From Anaerolineales bacterium (GTDB lineage Bacteria; Chloroflexota; Anaerolineae; JAAEKA01): a DNA stretch of 64,000 nucleotides. Under the pieces are notes generated by a model. That model was given only the letters and a program-made list of their open reading frames with translations. It was not told the origin of the DNA and searched no databases. This document shows positions 1-8,136 of the stretch, in pieces (the stretch's first letter is position 1; every line of letters starts with the position of its first letter). A program made the position numbers and the translations under genes. Where the stretch lies: NCBI GenBank assembly GCA_020634615.1, contig JACKBI010000002.1:296947-360946 (forward strand). The letters are read 5' to 3'.

Positions 1-239
1 GCCTGGCCCATCGACCAGCAGCAGACGGGGCCAAGTATATCATAGCCTCGGAATTCTTAAAAACGCTTGACTGGTTACTAACCGATGCGCACACTGGTTG
101 TAGCGTCCAGCAGTGGACACATACTGAAATTTCACTGGCGTCTTCGTTCAACAAATTGCACAGCCAATATGGGCGTTGCGCAGAGCCATTCGACCAGCTA
201 ACCAAGTAGCTGGTTCGTTCAAAGAGTGCCCGTCCATTT

Positions 240-268
240 TTGACACAGTCGGGCGCTGGGACTATAAT
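240..268 (+). promoter_or_regulatory. Consensus sigma70 promoter of the ABC permease leader
   Basis: TTGACA at 240-245 and TATAAT at 263-268 are both perfect hexamers with an optimal 17-nt spacer. Transcription would start near 275, about 23 nt before the leader ORF at 298. This is the best promoter match in the window. Nothing gene-like is visible in 1-239 upstream of it. Confidence 0.85.
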
Positions 269-297
269 CTCAGCAGCCTTGAAGGAGGCTTTGTAAC

Positions 298-390
298 ATG
301 CAGAACTGGACTATGACCACCATCACTCGTATGACAAGCGTTGTTCCCGCTCCCAGCGGATTCACGCGGAGTGCGCCCATTTCCAGTTAA
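298..390 (+). CDS. Putative 30-residue leader peptide
   Basis: A 30-codon ORF starts with ATG at 298, nine nt after GAAGGAGG (281-288), and ends with TAA at 388-390. It sits just downstream of a consensus promoter and 20 nt before the first of two terminator-like hairpins (411-447, 464-501). The first third is rich in Thr (TMTTITRMT, residues 5-13) and the second half in Ser and Pro. It has no signal peptide or recognisable domain. The position, strong ribosome binding site and downstream hairpins are typical of a regulatory leader peptide whose translation controls read-through into the permease gene at 611. That role is inferred. It could instead be a stand-alone small-protein or small-RNA gene. 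Confidence 0.55.
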   Translation: MQNWTMTTITRMTSVVPAPSGFTRSAPISS

Positions 391-410
391 CTGGCCATCA
401 AGCAGTTACC

Positions 411-501
411 AGCCGTGGGTGCACCGATCCGTGCCCCACGGCTTTTTGATTCTTCGTCCCGTTACGCCGTGGGAGTCACAGACTCTACCCACGGCGTTTT
501 T
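411..501 (+). promoter_or_regulatory. Tandem terminator hairpins with exchangeable arms (candidate attenuator)
   Basis: Hairpin 1 pairs AGCCGTGGG (411-419) with CCCACGGCT (435-443), extended by GCAC/GTGC inside, and runs into TTTTT (443-447). Hairpin 2 pairs ACGCCGTGGG (464-473) with CCCACGGCGT (488-497), extended by AGTC/GACT inside, and runs into TTTTT (497-501). The arms share the core GCCGTGGG/CCCACGGC. The 3' arm of hairpin 1 (435-442) can therefore also pair with the 5' arm of hairpin 2 (466-473), disrupting both terminators. Mutually exclusive 1:2, 2:3 and 3:4 pairing is the architecture of a transcription attenuator. A plain double terminator for a short transcript is the alternative. 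Confidence 0.7.
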
Positions 502-533
502 GTTTCCAGCACACGCAAAGGAGGAAGCGTCAC

Positions 534-614
534 GTGCAGTTTCGAACGTTCGAGTCCAAGGTTCGATCAGTCCATCTGATCTCCGCACGATCACTCAAGG
601 AGGTGAGGCTATGA
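534..614 (+). CDS. Putative 26-residue coupled upstream ORF
   Basis: A GTG-initiated 26-codon ORF follows AAAGGAGG (517-524) and ends with TGA at 612-614. The stop overlaps the permease ATG at 611 as ATGA. The encoded peptide is basic (several Arg and Lys, pattern VQFRTFESKVRS near the start) with no recognisable domain. The strong SD plus ATGA overlap suggests translational coupling, so ribosomes ending here would reinitiate on the permease. A perfect 12-bp palindrome, TCGAACGTTCGA (542-553), lies within it. It may be fortuitous; conservation in relatives would decide. Confidence 0.4.
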   Translation: MQFRTFESKVRSVHLISARSLKEVRL

Positions 615-1435
615 CCCAATTGACCTATCAGATGCGCGCGTCCTACGCGTTCATCGAACGAAACTTCAACCTGGTAAGGCGCTACTGGGGTTGGGAGGTG
701 GTGTGGCTGGCCTACACTATCGCCAACGCCCTGGCCGTTGCCTTCATCGGTGTTGGAGCCGGCGCGATCACCGGACAGGAAGTCAACACCGACTACTTCG
801 TCCTCTACCTGGTGATCGGTACGCTGGTCTGGCACTTCCTCAGCGTCGTCTTCGACAACCTGAGCGAAGTGATCGCCTGGGAGCGCTGGGAGGGCACCAT
901 CGAATACACATTCATGGCGCCCGTCCACCGCATGACCCACATGGCTGGCCAAACTTTGTTCAGCCTGACCTACGGCCTGCTTCACACAGGCATCGTCCTG
1001 GTCGCAGTAGCCGCGTTTTTCAAGATCGACCTGAGCCAGGCCAACATGGCCGGCGCGCTGATGGTACTGATCGCCGGCAGCTTCAGCTTTATCGGCTTCG
1101 GCATCATGGCATCGGTGCTGCCGCTCCTCTTTCCGGAGCGCGGCGCGCAGATGACCCACGTCTTTCAGGCCATACTGCTGCTGTTCTCAGGCGTCTACTA
1201 CCCGATCTCTGTCTTGCCCGAATGGATGCAGAAAGTTGCAATGCTCTCGCCGGCCACCTACGTGTTAGCCGGCATGCGTGAGGCGCTACTTGAAAATGCC
1301 ACGATGGACGAACTTTGGAAGTACATCTGGCCTCTGCTGGTAGCCGCGGCGATCGCAATCCCGGTTGGACTGAAGGTGTTCAACTCGGCCGAGCGCTATG
1401 CAAAACGCACCGGCAAGCTGAAGCGAAATGGCTAA
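611..1435 (+). CDS. ABC-2 type transporter permease
   Basis: This 274-residue membrane protein resembles the permease subunit of ABC-2 (DrrB/NodJ-like) exporters. It has about six hydrophobic segments and the typical late motif LLFSGVYYPISVLPEWMQ before the last membrane span. Such proteins pair with a separate ATPase to export drugs, lipids or polysaccharide. The ATG at 611 is chosen because AAGGAGGTGAG (597-607) precedes it; the open frame runs further upstream, but only through the terminator hairpins. No ATPase gene lies next to it: noncoding leader is upstream and a separately promoted HAD gene downstream, so the partner must be encoded elsewhere. Expression is probably controlled by the leader at 240-614. 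The substrate is unknown. Confidence 0.85.
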   Translation: MTQLTYQMRASYAFIERNFNLVRRYWGWEVVWLAYTIANALAVAFIGVGAGAITGQEVNTDYFVLYLVIGTLVWHFLSVVFDNLSEVIAWERWEGTIEYTFMAPVHRMTHMAGQTLFSLTYGLLHTGIVLVAVAAFFKIDLSQANMAGALMVLIAGSFSFIGFGIMASVLPLLFPERGAQMTHVFQAILLLFSGVYYPISVLPEWMQKVAMLSPATYVLAGMREALLENATMDELWKYIWPLLVAAAIAIPVGLKVFNSAERYAKRTGKLKRNG

Positions 1436-1443
1436 CCCTACAA

Positions 1444-1471
1444 TTGACTTCCCGTCGCGTCCCGATACAAT
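1444..1471 (+). promoter_or_regulatory. Sigma70-like promoter for the HAD gene
   Basis: TTGACT (1444-1449) and TACAAT (1466-1471) are spaced by 16 nt, starting nine nt after the permease stop codon. Transcription would start near 1478 and pass through the hairpin at 1495-1532 before reaching the GTG start at 1544. Confidence 0.55.
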
Positions 1472-1494
1472 GGAGGGGCGCACGACACCAACTC

Positions 1495-1532
1495 AAACTG
1501 GGCCGGCGTTGCGCTGGCCCGGTTTTCTTTTT
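1495..1532 (+). terminator. Intrinsic terminator between permease and HAD gene
   Basis: A near-perfect GC-rich stem, CTGGGCCGGCG (1498-1508) against CGCTGGCCCGG (1512-1522) with loop TTG and two G-U pairs, is followed by TTTTCTTTTT (1523-1532). It ends the permease transcript. Because a promoter lies upstream at 1444-1471, it also sits in the 5' leader of the HAD gene. Confidence 0.8.
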
Positions 1533-1543
1533 CGGAGCATCCT

Positions 1544-2170
1544 GTGATACGAGCACTCATTCTTGACTTTGGCGGCACCATCGTGACCATGGATGGCAAA
1601 GCTGACAGCGCACGTCAGATCGCCGCCGAACTGGACATCCCGCAAGACCAGATGATGTCAGTGGTGATGGGACATCCCGACTGGACCGACGCCATGCTGG
1701 GCAAATACACCATCGAAGAGTTTGATCAGCGGCTCTATGCGCGGCTGGGCAAGACGTACGACCCGACCCAGTATCCGGTCATCTATCGCATGTTTGCCGA
1801 CGAGGTCCTGAGCACCAACCTGCTGGTCGTCGCCGACGAAATACGTGCAGCCAACGGCAAGGCCGCCATCCTCAGCAACGCCACGTTTGACCTGGAGGAA
1901 CGCCTGCTTGGCCACAAATTCGGCATCATCGACCGCTTCGATCTCGTGGTGAACTCGGCGCGGCTGGGCATCGTCAAACCGGACCCGGCGATCTACCACC
2001 ACACACTCGACCTGCTGGAAGTCGCCCCACACGAAGCCATCTTCGTCGACGACATCCCGGTCAACGTAGAGGCCGCCGATGCGCTGGGAATCCATGCCAT
2101 CCTCTTCCGCAATGAGGCCCAGGCCATCGCCGACATCCGCAACATCCAGGCCCGCGCCAACGGCGCTTGA
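1544..2170 (+). CDS. HAD-superfamily hydrolase with a DFGGT motif I
   Basis: This 208-residue cytoplasmic HAD-like hydrolase starts with GTG at 1544, with GGAG six nt upstream. All four HAD motifs can be read: DFGGT near residue 8 (nucleophile Asp8), ILSN near residue 114, KPDPAIY near 145 and FVDDIPVNVEAA near 166. It has a helical cap of YihX/epoxide-hydrolase-N type. The usual second Asp of motif I (DxD) is Gly, as in YihX-like sugar phosphatases, so acid/base chemistry may differ from standard phosphatases. The substrate is unknown. Its own promoter and a terminator separate it from the upstream permease. Confidence 0.85.
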   Translation: MIRALILDFGGTIVTMDGKADSARQIAAELDIPQDQMMSVVMGHPDWTDAMLGKYTIEEFDQRLYARLGKTYDPTQYPVIYRMFADEVLSTNLLVVADEIRAANGKAAILSNATFDLEERLLGHKFGIIDRFDLVVNSARLGIVKPDPAIYHHTLDLLEVAPHEAIFVDDIPVNVEAADALGIHAILFRNEAQAIADIRNIQARANGA

Positions 2171-2198
2171 CGCACAAAACCATGGAGAAGGACACCCC

Positions 2199-2423
2199 AT
2201 GAACGACACCATCGCCGCGCAGTTGGAGCGTCTCGCGGCAGACGCCGAGCAACACACCAAAAACCTGCGCTTTTACTGGGACGACGAAGGCGTCCACCAG
2301 CTTGGCATCTTCATCGATCCGGACCTTTACCAGTACGTCGAAAAAATGTACAACGAGTCGCTGGCGTTTGCCGAACGCTGCGCCGAGTTGACGGCGCTAG
2401 CGCAGCAACTGCGCTCCGCCTGA
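2199..2423 (+). CDS. Small hypothetical protein
   Basis: This is a 74-residue soluble protein with no recognised family. The ATG at 2199 is preceded by GGAGAAGG (2184-2191), and the gene begins 28 nt after the HAD stop, so the two are probably co-transcribed. It is acidic and mostly helical, with a central hydrophobic patch (LGIFIDPDLYQYVEKMY). There is no signal peptide or metal motif. The function is not known. Confidence 0.6.
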   Translation: MNDTIAAQLERLAADAEQHTKNLRFYWDDEGVHQLGIFIDPDLYQYVEKMYNESLAFAERCAELTALAQQLRSA

Positions 2424-2706
2424 CACCATCAGCACCAGCCAATAGACTGTTTCAAGGGCAATCCAGGCAGACTTCGGACGACGACGGATCTAAGGCAAGA
2501 GGTCATTCCAGCGGTTGGAGGGTGGTCGTGACGAGTACCCGTCGACTGCTGAAGTCTACGGATGACGCTCTTCAAACAGTCTCTTACACACTATCGAACC
2601 AAGGATGCATCGGCAGACAACTTCCGAAGCCGGCCCGATCAGCCCATCCAGGGTGAAATCAAAGACCGGCCAGCACGCCAGTTGAAAAGCGGATGCGTCC
2701 AGACGA

Positions 2707-5181
2707 ATGATCGAACGGACAGCCACTCACGTGCCAAGCGTTTTCTTCCCCCTGCTCAGTTTAGTGCTTTTCGTTCTGGCGGCTCTGGCGCTGGCGTTCA
2801 TCGGCGTCCTGTGGTACATCTTCTGGCGTCCGCTGGCCAGAACCAAACAGGACCTGGTGATCGACGAGCTGGCCGCGCCGGTCGAGATCGTGCGTGATCG
2901 GTGGGGTGTTCCACACATCTACGCAGGAACCGCTCGCGATGCTTTCCTGGCGCAGGGCTACGTTCACGCCCAGGACCGGCTCTTTCAGTTGGAATACGCC
3001 CGCCTGTTGGCGCGCGGATCACTGGCTGAGGCGCTGGGACCGGCCGCGTTGGAAGCCGATCGCTGGAGCCGCGTCATCGGATTCTGGCGCGCAGCTGAGC
3101 GGGATGTGGCAGCGCTTGCGCCGGAGGACAGGGACGCACTCACTGCCTACACAGCCGGCGTCAACGCGTTTCTCGAGGCCAACCAACTGCGCAGACCGGC
3201 AGAATTTACCATCGTCGGCCATGTGCCACAGCCCTGGCAGATCCAGGACAGCGTGGGGATACTCAAGGTGCTGGGCTGGGCGTTGAGCATGAACTGGGAA
3301 GCCGAGCTGGTCCGCATGCAGCTCATCCAGCGTCTCGGACCGGAGCGGGCTGCAGAGCTTGACCCGGCGCTGCGCAATGGCAAGCTGCCGGCCGACGGCG
3401 ACGGACTTGACGCGGCCGCGCTTGCCGCGGCCGGCCAATTGATGGCTGCCTACCAGGAGGTGGCGGGCTGGTTCGGCAACGCACCGGCGGCCGGCAGCAA
3501 CAACTGGGTCGTCAATGCACAGCGCGTCGCCGGCCCCATGCCGCTGCTGGCCAACGATCCTCACCTCACCGTTTCGATCCCATCACTGTGGTACGAGAAT
3601 CACATCGAAGCGGCCGATGGCAGCCTGCGGGTCACCGGCGCAACTTTCGCCGGCGTCCCCGGCGTGGTCAGCGGCCACAACGACCACATCGCGTGGGGCA
3701 TCACCGCCGGACGCGCCGACAATCAGGATCTTTATGTCGAGCGCAGCAATCCCGCAGATGCAACCCAGTTCCGCGCCGGCGACCAATGGCTGCCTGCCAC
3801 CATCCTGCGTGAGCAAATGGCCGTCCGCGGCCAACAGAAACCGGTTATCGAAGAAGTGGTCGTCACCCGCCACGGGCCGTTAATCAACACATTGATACCC
3901 GCCGAAGCACGCGCCGATCTGCCGCCCATGGCGCTGCGCTGGTCGGGTCACAGCGCAAGTTCAGCAATCCATGGCCTGCTGCAACTGCAATCAGCAGCCG
4001 ACTGGACCAGCTTCCGCGCTGCGCTGGCAGCCGTCGGCGAGCCGTCCATGAACTTCGTCTACGCCGACGACGCCGGCAACATCGGCTATCAATACGCCGC
4101 CCGCGTACCCATACGGCGGAGCGGTCACGGCCTGGTGCCCGCCCCTGGCTGGGACCAGGCCCACGAATGGGAAGGCTTCGTGCCCTTCGACGATCTGCCG
4201 AGCCAGTTCAATCCACCTGACGGCTTTGCGGCGTCGGCAAACAACCGGCCGCCGCAGGCTGACAGCGGCCCGTGGATCGGCGCTGACTGGGATCCCGGTT
4301 ACCGCTTCGAGCGTATCGTCAAGCTGTTGCAATCCAAGCCGCGCTTCACACAGCGCGACTTCCAGCGCTTCCAGACCGACGTCTACTCCGGCCTGGCCGA
4401 GAAGCTGACACCCTGGTTTGTGCTGGCCGAGGGCAAGAACCAGTTGGAACGGCGTATCGTGCAGGAGCTGGAGAGCTGGAACCTGCGCATGGAAGTTGAC
4501 AGCTTCCCGGCTGCCGCTTTCGAGGTCATGCGCCTGCACCTGCTGGACATCGTCCTGACCGACAAGCTAGGCCCGCTGGCCAGACAATTCAAAGGCCGCA
4601 CCATCAGTGACATTTTCGCCGCATCCCCGTTCTCAGGTCACAGCGGCCCCTTCCTGGTCAACTTGCTGGAAAACGAGTCAAGCTGGTGGTATGGCGACGA
4701 CGAAACCGGCAAGCCGCGCACGCGCGACGCTGTGCTCACCCTCGCCCTGCAATGTACCGCAGAAACGCTCTACCAGATGATCGGCAAAGATCCGCGCAAA
4801 TGGGCATGGGGCAAGGTGCACCAGATCGAGTTCAGCCATCCCTTCGGCCGCGGCCGGGTGTTGCACTGGCTGTTCAACCGCGGTCAGTACCCCATCGGCG
4901 GCAACGACCACACAGTTTGGATGACCGCCAACGAGTTGACGCTTCCATTCGGGCTTGTCACCACAACCGCGACCTACCGCCAGGTCATACAGGTAGGAGA
5001 CTGGGACCGCTCGACCTCGATTCTATCCACCGGCCAGTCGGGCCAGCCCGGCAGCCCACATTACGCCGACCACATCGACATGTGGCGCGAGGGTGAACAG
5101 CATCCTATGCTGTGGACGCGCGCCGCCGTCGATGCCGAGGCAGAAGCGACCCTCTGGCTGCGCCCGCCCGCGGCGGCATAA
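2707..5181 (+). CDS. Penicillin acylase (Ntn hydrolase) family protein
   Basis: This 824-residue peptidase S45 family protein carries an N-terminal membrane segment (about residues 15-40). It is probably a membrane-anchored precursor that cleaves itself into alpha and beta chains. The autoprocessing site is visible as AAG-SNNWVV, making Ser264 the nucleophile of the mature beta chain. The WGVPHIYA motif near residue 65 and PIGGNDHTVWM near the C-terminus are also typical. Family members hydrolyse amide bonds in penicillins, N-acyl-homoserine lactones or acylated peptides, and the substrate here cannot be predicted. The chosen ATG lacks a strong SD, so a slightly different start is possible. 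It appears monocistronic. Confidence 0.9.
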   Translation: MIERTATHVPSVFFPLLSLVLFVLAALALAFIGVLWYIFWRPLARTKQDLVIDELAAPVEIVRDRWGVPHIYAGTARDAFLAQGYVHAQDRLFQLEYARLLARGSLAEALGPAALEADRWSRVIGFWRAAERDVAALAPEDRDALTAYTAGVNAFLEANQLRRPAEFTIVGHVPQPWQIQDSVGILKVLGWALSMNWEAELVRMQLIQRLGPERAAELDPALRNGKLPADGDGLDAAALAAAGQLMAAYQEVAGWFGNAPAAGSNNWVVNAQRVAGPMPLLANDPHLTVSIPSLWYENHIEAADGSLRVTGATFAGVPGVVSGHNDHIAWGITAGRADNQDLYVERSNPADATQFRAGDQWLPATILREQMAVRGQQKPVIEEVVVTRHGPLINTLIPAEARADLPPMALRWSGHSASSAIHGLLQLQSAADWTSFRAALAAVGEPSMNFVYADDAGNIGYQYAARVPIRRSGHGLVPAPGWDQAHEWEGFVPFDDLPSQFNPPDGFAASANNRPPQADSGPWIGADWDPGYRFERIVKLLQSKPRFTQRDFQRFQTDVYSGLAEKLTPWFVLAEGKNQLERRIVQELESWNLRMEVDSFPAAAFEVMRLHLLDIVLTDKLGPLARQFKGRTISDIFAASPFSGHSGPFLVNLLENESSWWYGDDETGKPRTRDAVLTLALQCTAETLYQMIGKDPRKWAWGKVHQIEFSHPFGRGRVLHWLFNRGQYPIGGNDHTVWMTANELTLPFGLVTTTATYRQVIQVGDWDRSTSILSTGQSGQPGSPHYADHIDMWREGEQHPMLWTRAAVDAEAEATLWLRPPAAA

Positions 5182-5198
5182 CACATATGCTCTGACCA

Positions 5199-5272
5199 GT
5201 CTCCGACCGAGCCAGAACCAGCACTGGCTCGGTCGGAGACCGGCCAAAGCGAGTTTGAAACTGGCCGGCAAG
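5199..5272 (+). repeat. Hairpin repeat with GGAGACCGGCCAAAGCG core
   Basis: A perfect 17-bp stem (5199-5215 with 5224-5240, 8-nt loop) is followed directly by the core GACCGGCCAAAGCG, which forms a second small stem, CCGGCCA/TGGCCGG. The same 17-nt core recurs twice at 11.37 and 11.46 kb. No T-tract follows, so it is a repeat element rather than a simple terminator. Confidence 0.6.
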
Positions 5273-5278
5273 ACTACC

Positions 5279-6049
5279 ATGAAACGACCACCCATCGACA
5301 TGCGCGCCGCCTGGAACCGTACCAGTGCGACCTACCAGGAACTGCACCAGATTCCGGTCGACTCGGCGCATTACGGACCGTGGGCGCCCGACGAAAATCA
5401 TTTACGCCTGCTGGGCGAGGTGCGCGGCAAGCGCATTTTAGAACCGGGCTGCGGCGGCGGGCAGTGCAGCATCGCCTTTGCGTTGCAGGGAGCAACCGCC
5501 ACTGGCGTTGATCTCAGCGATGAGCAACTGGCGTTTGCGCGCAACCTGGCAGCAAAGTCTGGCGCAGCCGTGGATTTCTACCAGGGCGACGCGGCTGACC
5601 TGTCGCGCTTCGCCGGCGCGAGCTTCGATATCGTGTTCTCGGCCTACGCGCTGGCCTATGTCGAAGATATCACCAGTTGCCTGAGCGAGGCAGCGCGGGT
5701 GCTGATTCCTGGCGGTTTGCTGGTGTTCAGCCTGGACCACCCATTTCGTGACTGTTTCTGGGATGAAGAAAACGACGAGGAAAGTCTGACGCCGGCCCGC
5801 AGCTACTTCCTGCGCGACGCCTCGGAATGGCAGTTCAGCACCAGCGGCGAGTGGATGCGCTCTTTCCACCGTACCATCGGCGACTGGACCGATCTGCTAC
5901 GCGAAGCTGGCTTCCAAGTGCAGCGAATACTGGAGCCGGAGCCGGTGCTGACGCCGGAAGAAGAGAACAGCTGGGCAGAAAGCTACGACCTGGAAACCGC
6001 CCGCTTGATCCCGCAGACGATCATTTTCGTGGCGACGCGCGGCGCGTGA
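5279..6049 (+). CDS. Class I SAM-dependent methyltransferase
   Basis: This is a 256-residue Rossmann-fold methyltransferase of the Methyltransf_11 type. SAM-binding motif I is LEPGCGGGQ (residues 54-62), the acidic strand-2 residue is in TGVDLSDEQ and a post-motif reads FDIVFSAYALAYV. The start at 5279 gives the usual family N-terminus (AAWNRTSATYQE). The frame stays open further upstream but there runs through the hairpin repeat. The acceptor is unknown; similar proteins methylate small molecules. It is convergent with the M23 peptidase gene at 6148-7119. Confidence 0.85.
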   Translation: MKRPPIDMRAAWNRTSATYQELHQIPVDSAHYGPWAPDENHLRLLGEVRGKRILEPGCGGGQCSIAFALQGATATGVDLSDEQLAFARNLAAKSGAAVDFYQGDAADLSRFAGASFDIVFSAYALAYVEDITSCLSEAARVLIPGGLLVFSLDHPFRDCFWDEENDEESLTPARSYFLRDASEWQFSTSGEWMRSFHRTIGDWTDLLREAGFQVQRILEPEPVLTPEEENSWAESYDLETARLIPQTIIFVATRGA

Positions 6050-6100
6050 CAATGCGCGGTATTGCAGGAAGTGGTCGAGGCTTCACAAGGAGCAGCTCAG

Positions 6101-6141
6101 GAAAGAGTACGAGTAGGAGTAGGAGTATAAAGTAGGAGGAG
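6101..6141 (+). repeat. GAGTAGGAGT purine-rich microsatellite
   Basis: A run of GAGTACGAGTAGGAGT-type units lies between two convergent genes. It matches the purine arms of the hairpin repeat at 19749-19930 but lacks the conserved core found there, so it is probably a remnant of the same element family. Confidence 0.5.
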
Positions 6142-6147
6142 CATGCT

Positions 6148-7119
6148 CTACTGGTTGTTCAGCAGAGGGCGAGGATCGATCAAGTAGCCGAAATCGCGCA
6201 ATTCGAAGTGCAGGTGGGGCCCGGTGGAATTGCCTGTGGAACCGACATAGCCAATGATCTGGCCTTTCTGAACAATGTCGCCCTCTTCCACCAGGGCCTG
6301 CGTCAGATGTGCGTAGAGTGTCGTGTAGTCAATCTGGTGATCGATGATCACCCGACCGCCATAGCCAACTGTGGAATAGCCGGATTTGACCACGATGCCA
6401 TTGTCCACCGCCCGCACCGGCGTGCCGATGGGCACAGCGATATCCAGCGCCTTGTGCGTGCTATGGAAGCCCTGGGAGATGATCCCATCCTCCACCGGCC
6501 AGATGAAATGACCATCGCCATAGGGCCAGTTGGCCGGCCGGCTGCCAGCCAACTGATCAGGTGCTTCGGCCCGCTGCACGTTCATGTCAACGACGCCGGC
6601 GTGCGGAACCAGCACGCGACGGCCGGCCGCCAGCGGCTCATCAGCATCGGTCAACCGGTTCCAGTCGGTTTCCAGAATCGCGTCAACGGCCACATCATAG
6701 CGCTGGGCGATTTGTCGCACCGTCTGCCCCGCGGCCGCCCAATGGCAGCGGAAATGTGCGGCGGGTACCTGGATCGTCTGGCCCGAACGCAGGTCTGACA
6801 GCGGCTGTAACGCGGTCGTCGTGACGCAGCCCATCAGGCCCACATCGCGTCCCATGTCCAGCGCCAGCAAGCTCAGATCGTCACCCGGACGCAACACGTA
6901 AGGTTGGCTCTCGCCGTCGTGCTCCGCGTCGAACTCATCCACCAGCGCGGATGGATTGCTCATCAGCATCGGCAGATAGGCGCGCGGTTGTTGGCTGGCC
7001 TTGCCCGGCTCAGCCTGCTGAGCCAGCGCAACCGCGCACATTCCAAAACTGGCCAGTACCAGCAATCCCACCATGATACCCAGCCGGTTGAAACGACGTT
7101 TTGCGGAGGTTGAAAACAT
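6148..7119 (-). CDS. LysM/M23 metallopeptidase (murein endopeptidase-like)
   Basis: This 323-residue exported protein has an N-terminal signal/anchor (residues 12-34), two LysM-like segments (about 73-115 and 125-172; the second reads AAAGQTVRQIAQRYDV) and a C-terminal M23 (LytM) domain. Zinc ligands are seen in HKALDIA and in HLHFELRD near the C-terminus. Family members cut peptide cross-links in peptidoglycan or act as regulators of amidases; all catalytic motifs are present here, so it is probably active. It is divergent from the methyltransferase operon at 7255, and no operon partner is seen. Confidence 0.9.
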   Translation of the reverse strand: MFSTSAKRRFNRLGIMVGLLVLASFGMCAVALAQQAEPGKASQQPRAYLPMLMSNPSALVDEFDAEHDGESQPYVLRPGDDLSLLALDMGRDVGLMGCVTTTALQPLSDLRSGQTIQVPAAHFRCHWAAAGQTVRQIAQRYDVAVDAILETDWNRLTDADEPLAAGRRVLVPHAGVVDMNVQRAEAPDQLAGSRPANWPYGDGHFIWPVEDGIISQGFHSTHKALDIAVPIGTPVRAVDNGIVVKSGYSTVGYGGRVIIDHQIDYTTLYAHLTQALVEEGDIVQKGQIIGYVGSTGNSTGPHLHFELRDFGYLIDPRPLLNNQ

Positions 7120-7254
7120 TGGGCCGATTTTACCAGTTCATACGAAGCTCGTCAACCTGGTGCCGCGCAGCAAACGCTGAACGCGCTGCGCGTCGCTTTC
7201 CAGACGACCTGATGAACGGCCAGGTTCCCAAACTTGGCCTCCTCTGAGGAAAAC

Positions 7255-8136
7255 ATGACAAATCAGACCGATGATGCTTTCCATTCCGCGCTGTGGCGCA
7301 TCTACAACCGCCGCCAGCCGGCTCGCCCGTGGGAAGATGGCGAAAATCTCCCGTGGAATGATCCAGAGTTCAGCGAGCGTATGTTGCGCGAGCACCTGGA
7401 CCAGACCCATGGCGCTGCCAGCCGCCAGCGGCCGGAGATCCTGCGCCAGGTTGACTGGTTCTGGCAACAGCTTGACCTGGCGCCCGGCGCGCGCGTTCTG
7501 GACATCACCTGCGGGCCGGGGCTGTACACCACAGAACTGGCCCGGCGCGGTGTGCAGGTGACCGGCATCGACTTCAGCCCGGCCAGCATCCGCTACGCGC
7601 GCGATCTGGCCGCACAAGAGGGCGTAGCAGATCGCTGCACCTTTATCCAGGCCGATGTCCGCATGGCGCTGGCCGAGCAAACCGGCCAGTCGTACGACGC
7701 AGCGCTTTTCATCTATGGACAGCTCAGCGTGTTCACGCGCGCCGAAACAGCGACCTTGCTGCGTCAGGCAGATGCAGCGCTGCGGCCAGGCGGCCGCATG
7801 GTCATCGAATTGCTGGACTTCGAACGAATCGACAAGTCGGACAGCAACTTCTGGTTCACCGACGACCGCGGGCTCTGGGGCGACCGCCCGTTTATGGTCC
7901 TGGGCGAACGCTACTGGGATACCGCCGAGCGCACTGCCATCGACCGTTTCCACGTCATCGATCTGGAAACCGGCGCAATGCAGGTCATCGGCCTGCCAGA
8001 TTGCGGTTACGAGACCGAGGAATTCCTGTCACTGCTGCACGCGTGCGGATTCACGTCGGCTGAAGCCCACCGTGCCTGGGACAATATCGGCCTCTACGAT
8101 GCCGAAGAATGGATCACCTATGTGGCAACCCGTTGA
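7255..8136 (+). CDS. Class I SAM-dependent methyltransferase
   Basis: This 293-residue methyltransferase has SAM motif I VLDITCGPG (residues 81-89), followed by GIDFSPASI and an AALFIYGQLSVF post-motif. The ATG at 7255 is preferred over an upstream TTG because GAGGA (7246-7250) lies just before it. The 3' end overlaps the next gene by 17 nt, making it the first gene of a tight three-gene operon with a nucleotidyltransferase and a LuxR-type regulator. The substrate is unknown; the pairing suggests modification of a small molecule, possibly a drug or metabolite. Confidence 0.85.
   Translation: MTNQTDDAFHSALWRIYNRRQPARPWEDGENLPWNDPEFSERMLREHLDQTHGAASRQRPEILRQVDWFWQQLDLAPGARVLDITCGPGLYTTELARRGVQVTGIDFSPASIRYARDLAAQEGVADRCTFIQADVRMALAEQTGQSYDAALFIYGQLSVFTRAETATLLRQADAALRPGGRMVIELLDFERIDKSDSNFWFTDDRGLWGDRPFMVLGERYWDTAERTAIDRFHVIDLETGAMQVIGLPDCGYETEEFLSLLHACGFTSAEAHRAWDNIGLYDAEEWITYVATR

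Noticed and set aside
2562..2897. Plus-strand ORF overlapping the penicillin-acylase start
   Set aside because: No SD or motif, and it overlaps a well-supported gene in another frame.
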